A stretch of DNA of 64,000 bases from the NCBI RefSeq assembly GCF_014212315.1, contig NZ_JACKXE010000002.1, forward strand, positions 1 through 64,000, written 5' to 3'. The position numbers and the translations under genes were made by a program. This DNA comes from Nocardioides luti (lineage in GTDB: Bacteria; Actinomycetota; Actinomycetes; Propionibacteriales; Nocardioidaceae). Within the stretch, counting starts at the first letter, position 1, and each line of letters begins with the position of its first letter. The notes under the pieces were generated by a model that saw only the letters and a list, made by a program, of their open reading frames with translations, did no database searches and was not told the origin of the DNA. This document shows positions 1 through 9,215 of the stretch, in pieces.

Positions 1-254
1 CAACCACCCAAAGGCGACTGCGGAAAAAGAGATGCCCCTGACAAGAACAAAACCCTGACAAAATTTTGCCAGAATCATTGTCTTACCAAAGAAACCATCA
101 ACCACCACCACCACAACCCCAAAAGAGCTGCAAAAGCAATGATCGACGGGGCATAACAAACTAATTCGTCGACTATGACACACTGTTGAGTTCTCAAGAA
201 TCAGACGCTCTCCGTCTCCGGTCCTGGTGGACCGGCGGCGGGGCAACCTGCAGA
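1..254 (-). promoter_or_regulatory. rRNA operon leader (16S gene lies beyond the left edge)
   Basis: This stretch has no gene and is distinctly less GC-rich than the rest. On the minus strand it contains TTGAGAACTCAACAGTGTG (178-196), a motif I recall from leaders just upstream of 16S rRNA genes in many actinobacteria, where processing and antitermination sites sit. A 16S gene is therefore expected a short distance outside the window. The mature 16S start is not visible here. Confidence 0.6.
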
Positions 255-283
255 AACTTACCGGTGATGATCGAGCGAGTCAA
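255..283 (-). promoter_or_regulatory. Main rRNA operon promoter (P2 candidate)
   Basis: On the minus strand TTGACT (278-283) and TAAGTT (255-260) are separated by exactly 17 bp, the best sigma-70-type promoter in the window. It fires leftwards into the rRNA leader. Position, strength and the downstream conserved leader element all support an rrn promoter. Confidence 0.7.
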
Positions 284-320
284 CTCGGTTCGATCTGAGC
301 CGGTGCCGGGCGCGCAACTA

Positions 321-352
321 CCCACCGTTTTCGGCCTCTCGGCCCGGGTGGG
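321..352 (-). terminator. Hairpin between the two rrn promoters, possible arg operon terminator
   Basis: CCCACC (321-326) pairs with GGTGGG (347-352), with an inner GGCC/GGCC stem. The hairpin lies about 105 bp after the mpg stop and before the stronger rrn promoter. There is no T-run after it, so it may be a weak factor-independent terminator of the arg/mpg transcript or simply a leader structure. Confidence 0.3.
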
Positions 353-375
353 AGTCGCTTGCGGCGACAAGAAGA

Positions 376-405
376 ACGTTAACAGCATGTGTCCGGGGAG
401 CTCAA
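376..405 (-). promoter_or_regulatory. Upstream rRNA operon promoter (P1 candidate)
   Basis: On the minus strand TTGAGC (400-405) and TAACGT (376-381) are separated by 18 bp, a fair -35/-10 pair. It lies just downstream of the mpg stop and points leftwards into the rRNA leader. Two stacked promoters ahead of a long AT-richer leader are typical of actinobacterial rrn operons. No transcript data are available, so the call rests on spacing and context. Confidence 0.5.
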
Positions 406-457
406 ATCGGGGGTCCCGGAGGGGTCCCTCCACGCTCAGCGCACGCTCCGGGGGCCG

Positions 458-1045
458 TCAGCGAGGCTTCGCGGGACGGTAGGCGGACACCGTCGGCTCC
501 CCCGTGAGCCAGAACCGCCACGGCCGGTCGGGTGCCCCGCGCAGGCCCACCCGTGGGCCGGTGCTGACCAGACCAGTCGACGCGCCGCAGCCCTCGAGGA
601 CGACCGGACCCGACACCAGGTCGGCTCCGTCCAGGTCGAGGCCGATCCCCAGGGCGTTGCACAGCCGGGCCGGGCCGCGCGCGAGGTCGCGGTCCGACGA
701 GCGGGGCCGGCGCTCCCGGACGAGGTCCACGCCCTCGACCACCTCACCCGCGCGCAGGAGCACGGCGCCGGGGACGCCCTCGCCGCCGGTGACGACGTTC
801 GCGCAGACGTGCATGCCGTAGGTGAAGTAGCAGTACAGGTGCCCGGCCGCCCCGAACATGGTCGCGTTGCGACGGGTCCGGCCCCGGTAGGCGTGCGAGC
901 CCGGGTCGTCGGCCCCGGCGTACGCCTCCACCTCGGTGATCCGGACGGCGACGGCCCCGTGGCGGAGCACCGCACCGAGCAGCGTCGGGGCGACCTCCGG
1001 CACGGGGCCGTCGAGGAGCGCGGCGAGGTCAGGCGAGGCGCTCAC
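458..1045 (-). CDS. mpg: DNA-3-methyladenine glycosylase (AAG/MPG family)
   Basis: 195-residue base-excision repair enzyme that removes 3-methyladenine and other alkylated purines. The whole protein matches the AAG/MPG fold: ITEVEAYAG near residue 36, the YRGRTRRN stretch near 53, CYFTYGMH near 72 and RGPARL near 123. The length is normal for bacterial members. It starts at a GTG inside the 3' end of argH (17 bp overlap), so it is probably translated as the last gene of the arg transcript. mpg after argH is a common actinobacterial arrangement. Downstream lie only the rRNA promoters; the tyrS often found here in relatives is absent. Confidence 0.92.
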   Translation of the reverse strand: MSASPDLAALLDGPVPEVAPTLLGAVLRHGAVAVRITEVEAYAGADDPGSHAYRGRTRRNATMFGAAGHLYCYFTYGMHVCANVVTGGEGVPGAVLLRAGEVVEGVDLVRERRPRSSDRDLARGPARLCNALGIGLDLDGADLVSGPVVLEGCGASTGLVSTGPRVGLRGAPDRPWRFWLTGEPTVSAYRPAKPR

Positions 1046-2456
1046 GGTGTGCGGCGACCACGCCGCCCAGCTCGTCGAGCTGCTCGCGGACCCGCTGGGG
1101 GGCGGTGCCGCCGCGACCGTTGCGCGAGGCCACCGACCCCTCCGCGGTGAGGACGTCGCGCACCGCGGGGGTCAGCTGCGGGGAGATCTCCGCGAACTGG
1201 TCGTCGGTGAGGTCGGCCAGCTCGATGCCGAGCTCCTCGCACCGGCGCACGCAGGCGCCCGCCACCTCGTGGGCCACGCGGAACGGCGTGCCCTCGCGCA
1301 CCAGCCACTCGGCGACGTCCGTCGCGAGCGAGAAGCCCTGGGGGGCGAGGTCGGCCATCCGGGCGGTGTTGAACGTCAGCGTCGCGACCATGCCGGAGAA
1401 CGCCGGCAGCAGCACCTCGAGGGTGTCCACGGAGTCGAAGACCGGCTCCTTGTCCTCCTGCAGGTCGCGGTTGTAGGCGAGCGGCAGGGCCTTGAGCGTG
1501 GCGAGCAGCCCGGTGAGGTTGCCGACCAGGCGGCCGGCCTTGCCCCGGGCGAGCTCGGCGATGTCGGGGTTCTTCTTCTGCGGCATGATGCTCGACCCGG
1601 TCGACCAGGAGTCGTGCAGCTTCACGAAGTCGAACTCCCGCGTCGACCAGAGGATGACCTCCTCGGCCAGCCGGCTGACGTCCACGCCGATCATCGCGGT
1701 CACGAACGCGAACTCCGCGACGAAGTCGCGAGCCGCCGTGCCGTCGATGGAGTTGGCCGACGAGCCCGTGAAGCCCAGCTCCCGCGCCACGGCGGTCGGA
1801 TCGAGGCCGAGGCTCTGGCCGGCGAGCGCACCCGAGCCGTACGGCGAGTCCGCGGCCACGCGGGCGTCCCAGTCCCGCAGCCGCTCCACGTCGCGCAGCA
1901 GCGGCCAGGCGTGGGCCAGCAGGTGGTGCGCGAGCAGCACGGGTTGCGCGTGCTGCAGGTGCGTCCGCCCCGGCATGATCACGTCCAGGTGCCCCCGCGC
2001 CTGCGTCGCCAGCACCTCCACGAGGTCGAGCACCTGCGCCGCGACCACCCGGGCGTGGTCGCGCAGGAAGGCCTTGAACAGCGTCGCCACCTGGTCGTTG
2101 CGGCTGCGCCCGGCCCGGAGGCGGCCGCCGGTGTCGGCGCCGACCTCCTCCAGCAGCAGCCGCTCGAGCGCGCCGTGCACGTCCTCGTCCGAGGGGTCGG
2201 GCAGCAGCGTGCCGGCGGCGTACCGCTCCCCCAGCGTGTCCAGGCCGCGGTGCAGCTCGGCGTGGTCGTCGTCGGTGAGCAGGCCGGCCGCGTGCAGCAC
2301 GTTCGCGTGGGCGCGCGACCCCGCGAGGTCATACGGCGTGAGCCGCCAGTCGAAGTGGGTCGAGCGCGACAGGGCCTCCAGCTCGGGGGACGGTCCGCCC
2401 TCGAAGCGACCGCCCCAGAGCTTGCCGGTGTTGGTGCCGCCGGGGTGCTGGGCCAT
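1029..2456 (-). CDS. argH: Argininosuccinate lyase
   Basis: 475 residues; last step of arginine synthesis, splitting argininosuccinate to arginine and fumarate in the cytoplasm. The N-terminal GKLWGGRF, the catalytic-histidine region THLQHAQP (165-172) and the fumarase-superfamily signature GSSIMPQKKNPD (287-298) are all present, with normal length. The ATG overlaps the argG stop by one base (TGATG), implying translational coupling. It is the last enzyme gene of the arg operon and overlaps mpg downstream. Confidence 0.97.
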   Translation of the reverse strand: MAQHPGGTNTGKLWGGRFEGGPSPELEALSRSTHFDWRLTPYDLAGSRAHANVLHAAGLLTDDDHAELHRGLDTLGERYAAGTLLPDPSDEDVHGALERLLLEEVGADTGGRLRAGRSRNDQVATLFKAFLRDHARVVAAQVLDLVEVLATQARGHLDVIMPGRTHLQHAQPVLLAHHLLAHAWPLLRDVERLRDWDARVAADSPYGSGALAGQSLGLDPTAVARELGFTGSSANSIDGTAARDFVAEFAFVTAMIGVDVSRLAEEVILWSTREFDFVKLHDSWSTGSSIMPQKKNPDIAELARGKAGRLVGNLTGLLATLKALPLAYNRDLQEDKEPVFDSVDTLEVLLPAFSGMVATLTFNTARMADLAPQGFSLATDVAEWLVREGTPFRVAHEVAGACVRRCEELGIELADLTDDQFAEISPQLTPAVRDVLTAEGSVASRNGRGGTAPQRVREQLDELGGVVAAHRERLA

Positions 2457-3886
2457 CAGTCGGTCCCGAACTCCATCGCGGCGTGGTCGAGGGCCTCGTC
2501 CTCGGCCGACCGCGCGGTGGGGTTGGACGCGATCCGGTCCGCTCCCCCGGCCTCGAGCTCGCCGTAGAGGGTGCCGTGCTCGACGAGCACCTGGCCCTGG
2601 TCGAGCGGCTGGGCGGCGTACAGCTCCAGCTTGGCGCGCGAGTCGGCGATGTCGAGGTTGCGCATCGTGAGCTGGCCGATCCGGTCGTTCGGGCCGAACG
2701 CGGCGTTCTCGGTGCGCTCCATCGAGAGCTTGTCGGGGTGGTAGGAGAACGCGGGGCCGTCGGTGCGCAGCACGGTGAAGTCCTCGCCACGGCGCAGCCG
2801 CAGCGTCACCTCGCCGGTGACCAGCGAGGCGATCCAGCGCTGGATCGACTCTCGGATCATCAGCGACTGCGGGTCCAGCCAGCGGCCCTCGTAGAGCAGC
2901 CGGCCGAGCTGGCGGCCCTGGGCGTGGTAGTTCGCGATCGTGTCCTCGTTGTGGATCGCGTTCAGCAGCCGCTCGTAGGTGTTCCAGAGCAGGCCCATCG
3001 CCGGCGCCTCGTAGATGCCGCGGGACTTGGCCTCGATGATGCGGTTCTCGATCTGGTCGGACATGCCGAGGCCGTGGCGACCGCCGATCACGTTCGCCTC
3101 GTGGACCAGGTCGACGGGGTCGTCGTAGCGGACCCCGTTGATCGCGACCGGGCGACCGGCCTCCCAGCGGACGGTGACGTCCTCGGTGGGGATCTCGACG
3201 GCCGGGTCCCAGAACTTCACGCCCATGATCGGCTCGACCATCTCGAGCGAGGCGTCGAGGTGCTCGAGGACCTTGGCCTCGTGGGTGGCGCCCCAGATGT
3301 TGGCGTCGGTGGAGTACGCCTTCTCCTGGCTGTCGCGGTAGGGCAGGCCCCGCTCGACGAGCCACTGGCTCATCTCGGCGCGGCCACCGAGCTCGTGCAC
3401 GAACTCGGCGTCCAGCCACGGCTTGTAGATCCGCAGGTCCGGGTTCGCGAGCAGGCCGTAGCGGTAGAACCGCTCGATGTCGTTGCCCTTGAAGGTCGAG
3501 CCGTCGCCCCAGATGTCGACGCCGTCCTCGTGCATCGCCCGCACCAGCATCGTGCCGGTCACGGCGCGGCCGAGCGGGGTGGTGTTGAAGTACGCACGGC
3601 TGCCGGAGCGGATGTGGAAGGCGCCGCACGCGATCGCGGCGAGGCCCTCCTCGACCAGCTGGCGACGGCAGTCGACGGCGCGCGCGATCTCGGCGCCGTA
3701 CTCCTTCGCGCGGGCGGGCACGCCCGAGATGTCGGGCTCGTCGTACTGCCCGATGTCGGCGGTGTACGTGCACGGCACGGCGCCCTTCTCGCGCATCCAG
3801 GCCACGGCGACGGAGGTGTCGAGGCCGCCCGAGAAGGCGATGCCGACGCGTTCGCCGACGGGGAGGGAGTTGAGGACCTTGCTCAC
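2456..3886 (-). CDS. argG: Argininosuccinate synthase, long E. coli-type (type 2)
   Basis: 476 residues; joins citrulline and aspartate using ATP. The P-loop-like AFSGGLDTS is near residue 18. The protein follows the long E. coli-type sequence throughout (YFNTTPLGRAVTGTM, GDGSTYKGN-like GDGSTFKGN, KAYSTDANIWGATHEAK) rather than the roughly 400-residue form usual in actinobacteria. GTG start with GAAGGAAA upstream. A 54-bp gap separates it from argR, the only real spacer inside the arg operon, so it could have its own weak promoter; none is obvious. The C-terminal 30 residues after the conserved core are probably flexible. Confidence 0.96.
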   Translation of the reverse strand: MSKVLNSLPVGERVGIAFSGGLDTSVAVAWMREKGAVPCTYTADIGQYDEPDISGVPARAKEYGAEIARAVDCRRQLVEEGLAAIACGAFHIRSGSRAYFNTTPLGRAVTGTMLVRAMHEDGVDIWGDGSTFKGNDIERFYRYGLLANPDLRIYKPWLDAEFVHELGGRAEMSQWLVERGLPYRDSQEKAYSTDANIWGATHEAKVLEHLDASLEMVEPIMGVKFWDPAVEIPTEDVTVRWEAGRPVAINGVRYDDPVDLVHEANVIGGRHGLGMSDQIENRIIEAKSRGIYEAPAMGLLWNTYERLLNAIHNEDTIANYHAQGRQLGRLLYEGRWLDPQSLMIRESIQRWIASLVTGEVTLRLRRGEDFTVLRTDGPAFSYHPDKLSMERTENAAFGPNDRIGQLTMRNLDIADSRAKLELYAAQPLDQGQVLVEHGTLYGELEAGGADRIASNPTARSAEDEALDHAAMEFGTD

Positions 3887-3940
3887 AGCGTGGGTTTCCT
3901 TCGTTCGGGGATGTCCGGTGGTCCGGGGAGTCAGCGGGGG

Positions 3941-4468
3941 TCAGGGCGCGGGCGGCACGTGCGTGTCGGCCAGCGCCAGGAATCGTCGGGCCAGGGCCTC
4001 CCCGCCGAGCGGGTCGCGCCCGATCACGAGGACCGTGTCGTCGCCGGCGATGGTGCCGAGCAGGTCGGGGAGGTCGGCCTTGTCGAAGGCCGAGGCGAGG
4101 TACTGCGCGCCGCCGGGCGGCGTGCGCAGCACGACCATGTTGGCGCTGGCCTCCGCGCTGACGAGCAGCTCCGAGCAGAGCCGGGCCAGCCGCTGGGAGC
4201 CGGCCGCGGTGTCGCCCGGTGCGGCGGGGCGCCGGTCGCCGCCCTCGGCCGGGACGGCGTAGACCAGCCCACCCGCCGACGAGCGCACCTTGATCGCGTC
4301 CAGTTCGACGAGGTCGCGCGAAAGTGTGGCCTGGGTGACGTGCACGCCGCCCTCGGCGAGCAGCGCGGCGAGCTCGGACTGCGAGCGCACCTCGTGGTGG
4401 GTGACCAGCTCGACGATGCGCTGGTGACGGGCGTTCTTGGTCGCGGGGCGCAGGGAGGCGTCGCTCAT
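3941..4468 (-). CDS. argR: Arginine repressor
   Basis: 175 residues. The N-terminal winged helix (residues about 12-75, with VTQATLSRDLVELDAIKV as the recognition region) binds ARG boxes. The C-terminal domain holds the hexamerisation and arginine-binding motif GTIAGDDTVLVIG. The ATG is shared with the argF stop in an ATGA 4-bp overlap; an upstream in-frame start would run 23 codons into argF and is less likely. It is expected to repress the argC promoter at 10241-10277 with arginine as corepressor, so the operon carries its own repressor, as in other actinobacteria. Confidence 0.95.
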   Translation of the reverse strand: MSDASLRPATKNARHQRIVELVTHHEVRSQSELAALLAEGGVHVTQATLSRDLVELDAIKVRSSAGGLVYAVPAEGGDRRPAAPGDTAAGSQRLARLCSELLVSAEASANMVVLRTPPGGAQYLASAFDKADLPDLLGTIAGDDTVLVIGRDPLGGEALARRFLALADTHVPPAP

Positions 4469-5387
4469 GACGGCTCCTCCAGCAGCCAGGCCAGGATCGC
4501 CTTCTGGACGTGGCGGCGGTTCTCGGCCTCGTCCCACACCACGCTGCGCGGACCGTCGAGGACGGCGGCCTCGATCTCCTTGCCGCGGTACGCCGGCAGG
4601 CAGTGCAGCACGATGGCGGCGGGGTCGGCGAGGGCCAGGAGCGACTCGGTGACGGCGTACGGACCGAACACCTCGGCGCGGGCGGCGGCCTCCTCCTCCT
4701 TGCCCATCGAGATCCAGGTGTCGGTGACGACGACGTCGGCCCCCGCTGCGGCGGCCTGCGGGTCGCGCTCCAGGACGGCCGAGCCGCCGGTGCCCGCGGC
4801 GATGGCGGCGGCGGTCGCGACCACCGCGGCGTCGGGCTCGTAGCCCTCGGGCGAGCTGACCCGGACGTGGAGTCCGGCGGTCGCGCCGGCGAGCAGCCAG
4901 GAGTTGCCCATGTTGCAGGCGCCGTCGCCGAGGAAGGCCACGGTGAGCCCGGCGAGCTCGCCCCGGTGCTCGCGGATCGTGAGCAGGTCGGCGAGCAGCT
5001 GGCAGGGGTGGAAGTCGTCGGTCAGCGCGTTGACGACCGGCACGGCGGCGTGCTCCGCCATCTCCTCGAGCCGGGCCTGCGCGTAGGTCCGCCAGACGAT
5101 GGCGCTGGCCTGGCGGTCGAGGATGCGGGCCACGTCGGCGACCGACTCCCGCACGCCGATGCCGGCCAGGGCGCCGTCGACGAGCATCGGGTTGCCCCCG
5201 AGCTCGGCGATGCCGGCGGCGAACGACGACTGCGTGCGCAGGGTCGGCTTGTCGAAGATCATCGCCACGGTGCGCGGGCCGGCGAGCGGCTTGGCGTCGT
5301 ACGGCGCCTGCTTCATCGCGGCCGCGAGGTCGAGGACCCGGGCCTGCTCGGCGGGCGACAGGTCGTCGTCGCGGAGGAAGTGCCGGG

Positions 5388-5391
<4 letters not shown>
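4465..5391 (-). CDS. argF: Ornithine carbamoyltransferase, variant carbamoyl-phosphate loop
   Basis: 308 residues; makes citrulline from ornithine and carbamoyl phosphate. HPCQ (carbamoyl contact), the ornithine-side DTWISMGKE and HCLPAYRG are visible and the length is normal. The carbamoyl-phosphate loop normally reads STRTR; here the aligned stretch in FDKPTLRTQSSF is TLRTQ, with only the middle R-T kept. Context (between argD and argR, 4-bp overlaps both sides) leaves little doubt about the pathway role. The ADS..K loop of aspartate carbamoyltransferases is absent, so it is not a second PyrB. Confidence 0.93.
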
Positions 5392-6682
<1,291 letters not shown>

Positions 6683-6686
<4 letters not shown>

Positions 6687-7618
6687 GCGCGGGCCTTCCT
6701 GATCTTGGTCGTCACACCCGGGAGCACCTGGGTGCCGACGCCCTCGTCGGTGAACAGCTCGAGGAGGACGGCGTGCGGGGTGCGGCCGTCGACGACGGTG
6801 GCCCGCGGGACGCCGTCGCGCACGGCCTTGAGGCAGGCGCCCATCTTCGGCACCATGCCGCTGGCCAGCGAGGGCATCAGATCGGCGAGCGACTCGGGGC
6901 TGATCTCGTAGATCACGTCGTCGCTGTCCGGCCAGTCGCGGTAGAGGCCCTCGACGTCGGTGAGGACGAGCAGCTTCTCGGCTCCGAGGGCCGCAGCCAG
7001 CGCGGCGGCAGCGGTGTCGGCGTTCACGTTGTGGACGGTGCCGTGCTCGTCGGGGGCGACGCTCGAGACGACCGGGATCCGGCCGGCCTCGATGAGGTCG
7101 ACGACGGACTCGGGCCGAACCGAGGCGACCTCGCCCACGAGGCCGAGGTCCACCTCCTCGCCGTCGACGACGGTGTTGGTCTGCTGGGCGGTGAAGAGGC
7201 CCGCGTCCTCGCCGGAGCAGCCGACGGCCAGCGGGCCGTGCTCGTTGATCAGGCCGACCAGCTCGCGCTGGACCTGGCCGACGAGGACCATGCGGACGAC
7301 GTCCATCGCCTCGGGGGTCGTGACGCGCAGGCCGCCGCGGAACTCCGACTCGATGCCGAGCTTGTCGAGCATCAGGGAGATCTGCGGACCGCCGCCGTGC
7401 ACGACGACCGGCTTGAAGCCGGCGAAGCGCAGGAAGGCGATGTCCTCCGCGAAGGCGCGCTTGAGCACGTCGTCCGTCATGGCGTTGCCGCCGTACTTCA
7501 CCACCACGATCTTGCCGTGGTAGCGCTTGAGCCACGGCAGGGCCGCGGCCAGCGTGGCGGCCTTGCTCGGGTCGGCCGGCGTCGGCTGGTAGGGCTTGTC
7601 GTCGGTGTGGTCGCTCAT
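6683..7618 (-). CDS. argB: Acetylglutamate kinase
   Basis: 311 residues; phosphorylates N-acetylglutamate, the usual arginine-feedback step. It has the amino-acid-kinase motifs VVKYGGNAM (near 39), VHGGGPQIS (near 73), RGGLRVTTPEAMDVV and NVNADTAAAALA. The terminal lysine-containing GMVPKMGACL contacts ATP in the family. The ATG overlaps the argJ stop (ATGA), and its own stop overlaps argD the same way, so the block is tightly coupled. The N-terminal 20 residues are extra to the E. coli form and typical of arginine-sensitive kinases, where an N-terminal helix mediates hexamer formation. Confidence 0.96.
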
Positions 7619-8766
7619 GAGGAGTACGCGCTGTTCTCGTGGACGTAGGCGTGGGTCAGGTCGTTGGTCCAGATCGTGGCCCGCTCGGGACCGGCCTTGA
7701 GGTCGATGGTGACGCTGACCTCGCGCGGCTCGAGGTCCACGGTGGCGGGGTCCGCGTGCGGGGTGGACGTCCGGCAGACCCAGACGCCGTTCATGGCGAC
7801 GTCGAGGTCCGCAGGGTCGAACGCGGCCTGCGTCGTGCCGATGCTCGCCAGCACGCGGCCCCAGTTGGGGTCCTTGCCGAAGACGGCAGCCTTGAAGAGG
7901 TTGCTGCGGGCCACGCTGCGACCCACCTCGACGGCGTCGTCCTCGCTCGCGGCGTTCAGCACCGTGATCGCGATCTCGTGGTCGGCGCCCTCGGCGTCGC
8001 GGAGCAGCTGCATGGCCAGGTCGGTGCAGGCCTGGGTGAGCGCCTCGGTGAAGTCGGGCAGCGCGGGCGTGATGCCACTCGCTCCGCTCGCCATGACCGT
8101 GACCGTGTCGTTGGTCGACATGCAACCGTCGGAGTCGAGGCGGTCGAAGCTGACCCGGGTCGCTGCGCGCAGCGCCTGGTCGAGGTCGGCGGCCGGGACC
8201 ACCGCGTCGGTCGTGAGGACCACGAGCATCGTGGCCAGCTGGGGCGCCAGCATGCCGGCGCCCTTGGCCATCCCGCCGATCGTCCAGCCGGCGCCCTCGA
8301 CGACGACCTTCTTCGAGACCGAGTCGGTCGTCATGATCGCCTCGGCGGCGTCGTCGCCGCCGGCGGTGCCGAGGCCGGCGTACGCCGCGTCGACCCCGTC
8401 GAGGAGGTGCTGGCGCGAGTTGGCCAGGCCGATCAGCCCCGTCGAGCAGACGACGACGTCGATCGCACCGATGCCGAGGTGGCCCGCGACCTGCTCGGCG
8501 ACCGCGTGGGTCGTCTGGAAGCCGTCGGCGCCGGTGTAGCAGTTGGCGCCGCCGGAGTTCAGGACGACTGCGCGGACGGTGCCGTCCTTGACGACCTCCT
8601 GGCTCCAGAGGATCGGGTTGGCCTTGCAGCGGTTGGCGGTGAAGACGCTGGCGGAGTCGTGGGTCGGCCCGTCGTTGACGACGAGCGCGAGGTCCTTGGC
8701 TCCGGTGGACTTGAGGCCGGCGGCGACGCCGGCGGCACGGAATCCCTGCGGGGTGGTGACGGTCAT
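7615..8766 (-). CDS. argJ: Bifunctional ornithine acetyltransferase / N-acetylglutamate synthase
   Basis: 383 residues. Recycles the acetyl group from acetylornithine to glutamate. The self-cleavage site that creates the alpha and beta chains is in KGAGMLAPQLATML, where threonine 179 becomes the nucleophile. NSGGANCYTGADG near 70 and FGKDPNWGRVLASIG near 295 are also conserved. No separate argA or argE is in the window, consistent with the cyclic pathway. Overlaps the ACT-protein stop by 4 bp. Confidence 0.96.
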   Translation of the reverse strand: MTVTTPQGFRAAGVAAGLKSTGAKDLALVVNDGPTHDSASVFTANRCKANPILWSQEVVKDGTVRAVVLNSGGANCYTGADGFQTTHAVAEQVAGHLGIGAIDVVVCSTGLIGLANSRQHLLDGVDAAYAGLGTAGGDDAAEAIMTTDSVSKKVVVEGAGWTIGGMAKGAGMLAPQLATMLVVLTTDAVVPAADLDQALRAATRVSFDRLDSDGCMSTNDTVTVMASGASGITPALPDFTEALTQACTDLAMQLLRDAEGADHEIAITVLNAASEDDAVEVGRSVARSNLFKAAVFGKDPNWGRVLASIGTTQAAFDPADLDVAMNGVWVCRTSTPHADPATVDLEPREVSVTIDLKAGPERATIWTNDLTHAYVHENSAYSS

Positions 8767-9215
8767 TTCTTGTTCTTCCTGGGCGGCTTGACGGGGACGG
8801 CGGCGACGACGGTGTGGCCTCGTCGTCGCCAGGCCTCGGCCGCGCGGTCACCGTCGGTGACCGGCACCAGGAACCAGTTGGTCTCGTGGGTGGAGATCGT
8901 GAAGACGCTGATCTGCTCCTCGGCCAGCGGGGCGAGCAGCGCCACCAGGACGCCGGCCTCGGTGGGGTCGAGGTCGCCCTGCAGCGCGAAGCCGGTCAGG
9001 CCCTTCACGCCCGTCACCTTGGTGGGGATGCTGCGGCCGGCGCAGACGACCGAGGTCTCGGTCGCCGTCGCGGTGATCGAGAAGAGCGAGGACGACTCGG
9101 CCCAGGTCGGGATCTCGGCGCCGGGGGGCAGCTTCACGACGGCCAGCTTCTCCGGGAACTGCTGCAGCGTGTGGACCCGGGCGGTCGCGTCGGTGGAGGT
9201 GGCGTCGTCGGTCAT
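8763..9215 (-). CDS. ACT-domain protein inside the arginine operon
   Basis: 150 residues with two small ACT-like halves, resembling the uncharacterised bacterial ACT/CASTOR-type family (LPPGAEIPTW near 30, then SLFSITATATETSVVC, and later GVLVALLAPLAEEQISVFTISTHETNWFLVP). Such pairs of ACT folds usually bind an amino acid. No catalytic domain is attached. The gene sits between argC and argJ with 4-bp overlaps on both sides, so it is made in step with the enzymes. An arginine- or intermediate-sensing role is suggested by position only. The C-terminal PPRKNKK tail is basic. I chose the ATG at 9215; a longer frame upstream is the shadow of argC. Confidence 0.85.
   Translation of the reverse strand: MTDDATSTDATARVHTLQQFPEKLAVVKLPPGAEIPTWAESSSLFSITATATETSVVCAGRSIPTKVTGVKGLTGFALQGDLDPTEAGVLVALLAPLAEEQISVFTISTHETNWFLVPVTDGDRAAEAWRRRGHTVVAAVPVKPPRKNKK

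Noticed and set aside
1..457. Small ORFs (for example 186-482 and 194-433)
   Set aside because: No family resemblance, and they lie over promoter elements and an rRNA leader.
1029..3773. A fused 914-codon frame covering argG antisense-phase sequence and argH
   Set aside because: The upstream part is an out-of-frame shadow of argG; argH begins at the ATG at 2456.
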